Shown here: piece after piece, positions 6,141 through 10,711 of the stretch | How the letters are laid out: every line of letters begins with the position of its first letter | Numbering within the stretch: position 1 is the stretch's first letter | Assembly: GCA_028284105.1 (NCBI GenBank) | Contig: JANQSK010000305.1 | Location: forward strand, 1-10,711 | DNA from: Anaerolineae bacterium | GTDB taxonomy: Bacteria; Chloroflexota; Anaerolineae; Promineifilales; Promineifilaceae | Reading direction: 5' to 3' | Length of the DNA stretch: 10,711 bases | Made by a program: the position numbers and the translations under genes | The notes under the pieces: model-generated | The model's database searches: none | The model's input: only the letters and a program-made list of their open reading frames with translations | What the model was told of the DNA's origin: nothing

Positions 6141-7316
6141 TTAATTCAATAAAGCCTGAAGCTTTTTTTGCTTTTCAATGATTCCTGGAATCGTGTCAAT
6201 CACAAAATGAATATCTGCTTCAGATGTTTGTGTCCCAACGGTTAAACGCAGGCCACCTAGCGTCCATTCTGAATCTAATCCAATAGCTTCTAGTATAGCA
6301 GATGGTTTGGGATCCCCTGTTTTACAGGCTGAACCACTGCTGGCTGCAATACCTGCCATGTCCAAATGCATCAATAAATCATTGCCATTAATGTTTTTGA
6401 AGGCAAAGCTTGCATGGTGGGGGAGTCGATCGGTAGGATGACCTGTAAGAATACATTCGTCAGGAACGGCCGTTAATATGCCCTCGATCAGTTTATCTCT
6501 TAAAGTTGTGTAATGAGTTTGTCGCTGTTCTAAATGATTCATTGCCATTTCAAGTGCTTTAGCAGCACCGACAGCAAATGGGACATTCACGGTCCCTGAA
6601 CGACGACCTTCTTCTTGGCCACCACCCGTCAATGTGGGTTCAATTTTTAATCCAGAGCGAATATAAAGAACACCGACCCCTTTAGGACCGTAAAATTTGT
6701 GAGGAGCGATGCTTAGCATATCAATGGGCATGGTTGCCATATCCCACTTTTGATTAGCAATGGCTTGGATAGCATCAGTATGGAACAGGATACTTTGTTC
6801 TCTTGCAAGTTGGCCAATAGCTTGAATAGGTTGGTGTGAGCCAATTTCATTGTTCGCAGCCATGATGCTTATCAAAACTGTATCAGGCCGAATGGCGCTT
6901 TTGACATCTGCTAGACTAATTTGTCCATTTTGGTCAACGGGTAAAATGGTTGCTTCAAAGTCGAACTGTTCAACGAGCTGATGTGTGGTGTCGAGAATTG
7001 CTTCATGCTCGATACAGCTCGTAATAAGGTGATTTCCCTTACTATTGTTCCTGGCTGCAAACATTGCACCACGCAAAGCCATGTTGTCGCTTTCCGAGCC
7101 ACACCCTGTAAACACGATTTCTTTGGGTGTTGCGTTAAGCAATGAGGCAATTTGGCGTCTTGCATCTTCGAGTGCTTCTCCTGCAGACTGACCAAAGCTG
7201 TGAGATGAAGAAGGATTACCATAAACGGCCGTCCAATATGGAACCATTGCCTCAATGACTTCAGGATGAACAGGTGTCGAAGCACCATGATCTAGGTAAA
7301 TTGGATTTCTTCCCAT
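6141..7316 (-). CDS. iscS: cysteine desulfurase (IscS/NifS family)
   Basis: PLP enzyme that turns L-cysteine into L-alanine and an enzyme-bound persulfide. 391 residues, typical length. Visible motifs: N-terminal YLDHGASTP (7-15), GSESDN (73-78), the PLP-stacking His104 in CIEHEAILD (101-109), NNEIG (155-159), cofactor Asp181 in HTDAIQA, the Schiff-base Lys207 in APHKFYGPKG (204-213), RRSGTVN (238-244), and the catalytic Cys331 in GSACKTGDPKPS (328-339). The active-site loop has the extended IscS/NifS (class I) form. It begins the operon with mnmA, suggesting tRNA thiolation as a main role; it may also serve Fe-S assembly, but no iscU, iscR or suf gene is in view. No Shine-Dalgarno sequence precedes the ATG; a 14-bp inverted repeat lies 11 bp upstream. 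I use iscS, but nifS-like naming is equally defensible. Confidence 0.93.
   Translation of the reverse strand: MGRNPIYLDHGASTPVHPEVIEAMVPYWTAVYGNPSSSHSFGQSAGEALEDARRQIASLLNATPKEIVFTGCGSESDNMALRGAMFAARNNSKGNHLITSCIEHEAILDTTHQLVEQFDFEATILPVDQNGQISLADVKSAIRPDTVLISIMAANNEIGSHQPIQAIGQLAREQSILFHTDAIQAIANQKWDMATMPIDMLSIAPHKFYGPKGVGVLYIRSGLKIEPTLTGGGQEEGRRSGTVNVPFAVGAAKALEMAMNHLEQRQTHYTTLRDKLIEGILTAVPDECILTGHPTDRLPHHASFAFKNINGNDLLMHLDMAGIAASSGSACKTGDPKPSAILEAIGLDSEWTLGGLRLTVGTQTSEADIHFVIDTIPGIIEKQKKLQALLN
6465..6474. repeat. AACGGCCGTT palindrome copy 6
   Basis: Perfect 10-bp palindrome in iscS, read as Thr-Ala-Val. Confidence 0.9.
7225..7232. repeat. ACGGCCGT palindrome copy 7
   Basis: 8-bp core near the start of iscS, read as Thr-Ala-Val just before the conserved YGNPSS motif. 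Confidence 0.85.
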
Positions 7317-7321
7317 AGGAC

Positions 7322-7350
7322 ACTATGTAAAAATCAAAATGCACTTTGAA
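7322..7350 (-). promoter_or_regulatory. candidate iscS operon promoter
   Basis: On the minus strand TTCAAA (7345-7350) is followed after 17 nt by CATAGT (7322-7327). Each matches the sigma-70 consensus at four of six positions. The -10 lies only 5 nt before the iscS ATG, so the message would be leaderless, which fits the lack of a ribosome site. A second candidate further upstream, TTGATT-N17-TGAAAT, scores similarly, so the assignment is tentative. Confidence 0.3.
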
Positions 7351-7378
7351 GTGGGATTGGCTGAATTTTGATTTTTAC
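7327..7378. repeat. 14-bp perfect inverted repeat in the iscS leader (possible operator or RNA stem)
   Basis: GTAAAAATCAAAAT (7327-7340) is exactly the reverse complement of ATTTTGATTTTTAC (7365-7378). The 24-bp spacer contains a smaller repeat, CACTT (7342-7346) and AAGTG (7349-7353). The left arm falls inside the candidate -10/-35 spacer, so a dimeric regulator bound here could block the operon. As RNA it would form a long AU-rich stem close to the start codon. No known operator consensus was recognised. Confidence 0.6.
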
Positions 7379-7381
7379 CGA

Positions 7382-7433
7382 GTAAATTTCACATTTTGAC
7401 TTGAATTCAATCAAGATTCATTGCGAAATTTAC
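7382..7433. repeat. second inverted repeat upstream of iscS
   Basis: GTAAATTTC (7382-7390) and GAAATTTAC (7425-7433) are perfect 9-bp inverted arms around a 34-bp AT-rich spacer that itself holds the palindrome TTGAATTCAA (7401-7410). It lies between the kinase terminator and the 14-bp repeat. It could be a second operator half-site pair, or chance structure in AT-rich DNA. Confidence 0.4.
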
Positions 7434-7435
7434 AT

Positions 7436-7471
7436 AAAAAAGTGACGATCACCAATAGTGATTGTCACTTT
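7436..7471 (-). terminator. intrinsic terminator of the histidine kinase gene
   Basis: Arms AGTGACGATCAC (7441-7452) and GTGATTGTCACT (7458-7469) pair with one G-T wobble around a 5-nt loop, and the minus strand continues into a run of T (7436-7440). It lies about 75 bp after the kinase stop and isolates the kinase from the iscS operon. A second, weaker hairpin (CAAAGTGA 7493-7500 against TCACTTTG 7516-7523) precedes it without a good T-run. Confidence 0.85.
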
Positions 7472-7546
7472 CAATTGAAATAATTTATAAATCAAAGTGA
7501 TAATAAGATACCACTTCACTTTGTTGAACAAAAACTACACTTTAAA

Positions 7547-9649
7547 TTATATCTGAGCAATAGGTAAAGTCACTGTAAAAGTGGTTCCTTTGCCTGTATC
7601 ACTCATTACTTTAATAGAACCATTATAATTTTCAATGGCACGTTTAACCATATAAAGCCCTAGACCTGTACCACCAATGCCTCGCTCAACGGCCGTTTGA
7701 GCTCTAAAGAATCGGCCGAATAAGTTAGGTAAGGCGTGTTTGGGTATGCCTATCCCATCATCTTTGACAGTTACAACAATCGTATTCTTCACTTGTTTTG
7801 CTTGGAATTGCACGGAACCATCTAGCGTGAATTTGATTGCATTGTCCACCAAATTCTTGAATATCAAATAGAACATATCTCGATTGCCAAGGACGGCTGG
7901 TAACTCTTCGGCAATACGGTGTGAAAAGGTGAGTCCTTTTTCTGTTGCTCGGTCTGCCATTGGTGGAATCATCTCATCAAATATGGGGATAAGATCAATT
8001 GGTTTCTCACCTCTTTGCAATTCGCGGGCTTCCATCTTAGCAAGTTGGAGCATTTGGCGAACCATTTTTTGAAGACGGTCGCTTTCCCGAACAATCACAC
8101 CAAGGAACCGTTCTGCTTTTTCTTTTTGTGGCGCTTTGCCCTCTCGAAGAAGACGAGCGTACATCAAAATAGTGGCTAGGGGTGTTCGTAACTCATGAAT
8201 GATCCCATGGAAGAAATCATCTCGCATGCGCTCAACCTCACGAATCATCCGTAAGTCACTAAAAACAATGATCATTTCGTTTAGATGACCGGCTTCATCT
8301 TTAATTGATGCACCACTCATCAGAACGGGAACACCGTTTTGAGTATCAACTTTTTTGTTTTCTAAAATGATGTCTGTTGCAAGTTGAGGGGATTCATCAT
8401 CGGATGCTCTGACATCATCAAGATAAGCTGCCATTGTGCCAGACGTAAGTTTAAATTCTTGTTCTGCAGCCTTTCCAACGAGCTCGTTGAGATCTTTTGA
8501 TAGGAGGGATAATAATGAATCATTCGCATGGGTGATTAACCCATCTCGATTAATGGTTAACATCCCTTCAGACATATTGGCAAAGATCGTTTCAATACGG
8601 CGCTTTTCTGAGATCACATCATCATGGAGACGTGAGTTTTCAATTGCAGCTGCAAGTGGACCACCAATCGCCTGTAACAATCTCAAATCATTTTCATTGA
8701 AATCACTACCTTGTTTGTTAATCGCCTGTAAAACGCCAATCATGCGCTCTTCGACTTGGAGAGGAATACAAACCATAGAGTCTGTTCGGAAACCTGATTG
8801 ATTATCTACGGTAGAGTAGAAACGGCCGTCTGAGTAAACATCATTAATGATGATGGGTTCTCTATGTTCAGCAACCCAGCCAGCGATCCCTTGCCCTTTC
8901 TTTAACTGAATAGGTGGAAGATCTTCAAAAAGCGGGCCTAGCAAAATATCAACAAACGTAATATCGCCTGATGTAGGTTCGATTAGTCCTACTGATATCG
9001 ACTCAACATTAATGGTCCGACGAACGGGCTCCATGAGTTGACTATAAATATTTTGAAGGCTCAGAGTCGATGTTAAGGCATAACTGATTTCTGATACAAC
9101 AGCGAATTCAATATCTTGACGATCAACATTGTGCCTCAAGTGGGCTCTATCTAAAACCATCGTCACGAAGAGAGAAAGCTCTTCAATATTTGTTTCATTT
9201 AAAGGGCAATTGCTGTGAGGATCAACAATATTCAATATGCCAGGAGGAGATACCGCTTCATATCGACCTGGGAATGGAATGGGTACAGAAAGTATAGCTT
9301 CCTTTGGATATTGCCAAAGCTCACTCTTTACGAGTTCTGAGGGTGATTGGCTGAGCTTGTCTGTTGTTTTAGCCCTTCCAATGTTGATGAGGTGTTCAAA
9401 CGAGGCGACGTCTCGGGTCCAACGTGTTTGTTGAAGATTCCCTTCGCCATTGCATACCCAAACATCATAATATCGGTTTTGAGGGCCACTTATCCCCACG
9501 ATGGTTGTAGACTGCGTATAGACTGCAACTTCGTGTGCAACTGCGGCTAAAACGCCATGTGCATCAAATATGTCAGAAACTTCACGGGTTATTTTGCCCC
9601 ATAGAGCGTGAATGTGATTAAAATCAACGGCCGTTGCTGTGTTTTGCAT
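7547..9649 (-). CDS. soluble GAF-GAF-PAS sensor histidine kinase
   Basis: Two-component kinase, 700 residues from the ATG at 9647-9649, with no membrane segment or signal peptide, so cytoplasmic. Domains in order: divergent GAF-like region (about 10-165), a clear GAF domain (about 195-335, GQGIAGWVAEHREPIIINDV and CIPLQVEERMIGVLQAINK), PAS (about 350-470), HisKA with phospho-acceptor His485 in HELRTPLATI, and HATPase_c with N-box NLVDNAIKFT (599-608), DDGIGIP (630-636), LFGRFFRA (643-650) and GGTGLGL (659-665). All catalytic boxes are intact. No receiver domain or response regulator is adjacent, so it is an orphan. An in-frame TTG at 9685 would add 12 residues, but it falls inside the proposed -35 box. 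GAF/PAS pairs usually bind small ligands, haem or cyclic nucleotides; which one cannot be seen. Confidence 0.92.
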   Translation of the reverse strand: MQNTATAVDFNHIHALWGKITREVSDIFDAHGVLAAVAHEVAVYTQSTTIVGISGPQNRYYDVWVCNGEGNLQQTRWTRDVASFEHLINIGRAKTTDKLSQSPSELVKSELWQYPKEAILSVPIPFPGRYEAVSPPGILNIVDPHSNCPLNETNIEELSLFVTMVLDRAHLRHNVDRQDIEFAVVSEISYALTSTLSLQNIYSQLMEPVRRTINVESISVGLIEPTSGDITFVDILLGPLFEDLPPIQLKKGQGIAGWVAEHREPIIINDVYSDGRFYSTVDNQSGFRTDSMVCIPLQVEERMIGVLQAINKQGSDFNENDLRLLQAIGGPLAAAIENSRLHDDVISEKRRIETIFANMSEGMLTINRDGLITHANDSLLSLLSKDLNELVGKAAEQEFKLTSGTMAAYLDDVRASDDESPQLATDIILENKKVDTQNGVPVLMSGASIKDEAGHLNEMIIVFSDLRMIREVERMRDDFFHGIIHELRTPLATILMYARLLREGKAPQKEKAERFLGVIVRESDRLQKMVRQMLQLAKMEARELQRGEKPIDLIPIFDEMIPPMADRATEKGLTFSHRIAEELPAVLGNRDMFYLIFKNLVDNAIKFTLDGSVQFQAKQVKNTIVVTVKDDGIGIPKHALPNLFGRFFRAQTAVERGIGGTGLGLYMVKRAIENYNGSIKVMSDTGKGTTFTVTLPIAQI
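7688..7697. repeat. AACGGCCGTT palindrome copy 8
   Basis: Perfect 10-bp palindrome in the kinase ATP-binding domain, read as Thr-Ala-Val. A variant, TCGGCCGA (7712-7719), lies just to its right. Confidence 0.9.
8822..8829. repeat. ACGGCCGT palindrome copy 9
   Basis: 8-bp core in the second GAF domain of the kinase, read as Asp-Gly-Arg. Confidence 0.85.
9626..9635. repeat. AACGGCCGTT palindrome copy 10
   Basis: Perfect 10-bp palindrome near the kinase N-terminus, read as Thr-Ala-Val. Confidence 0.9.
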
Positions 9650-9656
9650 AGTGCAC

Positions 9657-9685
9657 TTTATAGCTTTCTCGAGATAAGTTGACAA
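9657..9685 (-). promoter_or_regulatory. strong sigma-70-type promoter for the kinase, leaderless
   Basis: The minus strand reads TTGTCA (9680-9685), exactly 17 nt, then TATAAA (9657-9662); each hexamer matches consensus at five of six positions. Transcription would begin about at 9650, right at the ATG at 9647-9649, so the mRNA has almost no 5' leader. This agrees with the absence of a Shine-Dalgarno sequence and argues against the upstream TTG start. Confidence 0.6.
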
Positions 9686-9709
9686 GGGGGAAAACGGTCA
9701 CTTTATGCT
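9679..9709 (+). promoter_or_regulatory. possible eno promoter P1, overlapping the kinase -35
   Basis: A perfect -35 TTGACA (9679-9684) is followed by only modest -10 candidates: TTTATG at 9702-9707 (17-nt spacer) or TATGCT at 9704-9709 (19-nt spacer). The box is the opposite strand of the kinase -35, so if both are used RNA polymerases compete for the same DNA. The leader to eno would be about 190 nt. Confidence 0.3.
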
Positions 9710-9721
9710 TGCTCAAAGCAT
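9705..9721. repeat. short inverted repeat in the eno promoter region
   Basis: ATGCTT (9705-9710) and AAGCAT (9716-9721) are perfect 6-bp arms around a 5-nt loop, overlapping the -35 of candidate P2 and the -10 of P1. It may be a small operator; too short to be sure. Confidence 0.3.
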
Positions 9722-9737
9722 GAAGCTTTTGTATAGT
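9709..9737 (+). promoter_or_regulatory. candidate eno promoter P2
   Basis: TTGCTC (9709-9714), 17-nt spacer, then TATAGT (9732-9737). The -10 matches consensus at five of six positions and the -35 at three. Transcription would begin near 9744, leaving a leader of about 160 nt that contains the stem at 9852-9881. I prefer P2 to P1 for its -10 and spacing, but neither is certain. Confidence 0.4.
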
Positions 9738-9851
9738 CCCCAATGTGTATAGATAAATGGTCATCAACGTAATCTGAAACTTTGATCAATTACATCATTG
9801 ATTGTTCCATAAGTCAACATTTTTTCCACGATTCCCTTTAAGAAAAAGATA

Positions 9852-9881
9852 AGGCAAGTCCTAACCACAGCATGCTTGCCT
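9852..9881 (+). other. stem-loop in the eno 5' leader
   Basis: AGGCAAG (9852-9858) and CTTGCCT (9875-9881) are perfect 7-bp arms around a 16-nt loop, ending 12 nt before the enolase Shine-Dalgarno sequence. No T-run follows, so it is not a terminator. It may stabilise the mRNA or modulate translation; no known riboswitch class was recognised. Confidence 0.4.
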
Positions 9882-9893
9882 GCAATAAAGTGT

Positions 9894-9899
9894 AAGGAG
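9894..9899 (+). promoter_or_regulatory. ribosome binding site of eno
   Basis: AAGGAG lies 6 nt before the ATG at 9906-9908, a near-ideal site that fixes the enolase start. Confidence 0.85.
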
Positions 9900-9905
9900 A
9901 TATAA

Positions 9906-10711
9906 ATGAGTTTTATTGGCTCAATTCATGGGCGTGAGGTGCTTGATTCACGCGGGAATCCAACTGTTGAAGTTGAGGTTCAATTAACGGAAGGTTCATT
10001 TGGTCGCGCTATTGTTCCATCAGGTGCATCTACTGGTGTACATGAAGCTTGGGAAAAGCGGGATGGCGATAAAAACCGCTATGGTGGAAAGGGTGTGCAA
10101 CAGGCCGTTACCGTCATAAATGAGACGATTGCCGAAGAACTGCTTGGTATGGATGCGACTGATCAGGTTGGCATCGATATGGCAATGATTGAGCTTGATG
10201 GTACTGAAAATAAAAGCAATCTCGGAGCCAACGCAATACTAGGTGTTTCTCTAGCTGTTGCTCATGCCGCTGCCTCTAGCGTACAAATGCCACTTTACCG
10301 CTACTTAGGTGGTGTTTCTGGTCGCACATTACCCGTTCCGATGATGAATATTATGAATGGTGGAAAACATGCGGCTGGCTCAACTGATCTTCAAGAATTT
10401 ATGGTTATGCCAGTTGGTGCAGATACCTTTTCTGAGGGGCTTCGTTGGGGCGTTGAAATCTATCATTCATTAAAAAAGGTTCTCCATAGTAAAGGGTATC
10501 GCACAACGACCGGTGATGAAGGCGGATTTGCACCAAAAGTGTCAGCGAATAGCGAAGCTTTTGATTTAATTATGGAAGCGATTGAAAAGGCTGGTTATCA
10601 TCCTGGCGATCAAATTATGCTGGCAATGGATGCTGCAGCTTCAGAGGTTTATGAAGATGGTAAATACCATCTAAAAACAGAAAACAAGATTTTGACCGGT
10701 TCGGAAATGGT
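9906..10711 (+). CDS. eno: enolase (phosphopyruvate hydratase), N-terminal 268 residues
   Basis: Glycolytic enzyme converting 2-phosphoglycerate to phosphoenolpyruvate; cytoplasmic, Mg-dependent. The window ends in codon 269 of a protein normally about 420-430 residues. Visible: the N-terminal REVLDSRGNPTVEVEV segment, the mobile loop PSGASTG, RDGDKNRYGGKGV, NKSNLGANAILGVSLA, NGGKHA with the active-site His, LQEFMVMPVG with a catalytic-site Glu, GDEGGFAP with the catalytic Glu, and a metal-ligand Asp in AMDAAASEVY. The second catalytic Lys and later metal ligands lie beyond the edge. It is the only plus-strand gene, divergent from the kinase, with a strong ribosome site. No full ACGGCCGT palindrome occurs in the visible part, only a half-match near 10104, which may reflect strong purifying selection. 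Confidence 0.97.
   Translation, partial: MSFIGSIHGREVLDSRGNPTVEVEVQLTEGSFGRAIVPSGASTGVHEAWEKRDGDKNRYGGKGVQQAVTVINETIAEELLGMDATDQVGIDMAMIELDGTENKSNLGANAILGVSLAVAHAAASSVQMPLYRYLGGVSGRTLPVPMMNIMNGGKHAAGSTDLQEFMVMPVGADTFSEGLRWGVEIYHSLKKVLHSKGYRTTTGDEGGFAPKVSANSEAFDLIMEAIEKAGYHPGDQIMLAMDAAASEVYEDGKYHLKTENKILTGSEM

Noticed and set aside
7493..7523. Second terminator after the kinase (CAAAGTGA/TCACTTTG)
   Set aside because: The arms are perfect but no T-run follows; the better terminator is at 7436-7471.
8436..8801. Plus-strand 121-codon frame opposite the kinase
   Set aside because: Antisense to well-conserved GAF/PAS coding sequence, with no recognisable domain.
9650..9685. TTG start adding 12 residues to the kinase
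   Set aside because: The TTG and the following codons coincide with a good -35/-10 pair, C-rich sequence instead of a ribosome site precedes it, and the added residues match no domain.
9785..9802. ATCAAT/ATTGAT inverted repeat in the eno leader
   Set aside because: 6-bp AT-only-like arms are expected by chance in this AT-rich leader.
1..10711. CRISPR array, transposon ends, prophage or toxin-antitoxin genes
   Set aside because: No spaced direct repeats, terminal inverted repeats, transposase or integrase motifs, or small toxin/antitoxin pair were seen; the dispersed ACGGCCGT copies are irregularly spaced and intragenic, unlike CRISPR.

Overview
The window holds nine genes from a moderately AT-rich bacterial chromosome. 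Seven or eight of them are housekeeping or stress genes. I see no phage, insertion-sequence, CRISPR, rRNA or tRNA signal. The best taxonomic guess is Chloroflexota (perhaps Anaerolineae). It rests on the N-terminal domain of the aldo/keto reductase, which resembles a short STAS-like family I associate with that phylum, and on the style of the MnmA, IscS and enolase motifs. This placement is inference; a 16S or marker-gene search would settle it.

Layout. Eight genes lie on the minus strand and only enolase (right edge, cut by the window end) lies on the plus strand. Read in the minus direction from the right: (1) a soluble GAF-GAF-PAS histidine kinase (7547-9649), divergent from eno, closed by a clear intrinsic terminator (7436-7471); (2) an operon of iscS (6141-7316), mnmA (4996-6138) and a small three-helix membrane protein (4733-4999), with a 2-nt gap and then a 4-nt ATGA overlap; (3) a two-gene envelope/stress-like unit, a two-helix membrane protein with a DUF948-like tail (4209-4652) and a YtxH-like protein (3729-4130), with its own extended -10 promoter and a strong terminator (3657-3694); (4) a (p)ppGpp synthetase (1409-3649) whose start codon sits at the end of that terminator's T-run; (5) an aldo/keto reductase fused to an N-terminal STAS-like domain (1-1290, C-terminus beyond the left edge).

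How the genes fit together. IscS releases persulfide sulfur from cysteine, and MnmA uses it to make 2-thiouridine at tRNA position 34, so the operon is a tRNA-thiolation unit. The Rel/SpoT homologue handles the stringent response; its residues look like a synthetase-only enzyme. The kinase is probably a cytoplasmic redox, ligand or energy sensor with an unlinked response regulator.

Most notable points: a perfect palindrome, ACGGCCGT (usually AACGGCCGTT), occurs ten times, always inside coding sequence and only in two of three reading frames, a behaviour like the cyanobacterial HIP1 repeat; the RelA homologue keeps its metal ligands but has lost the catalytic hydrolase residues and carries the acidic EFDD synthetase motif; the STAS-AKR fusion; and the overlapping divergent kinase/eno promoters, with the kinase apparently made from a leaderless message. 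I did not find a convincing new multi-gene system.
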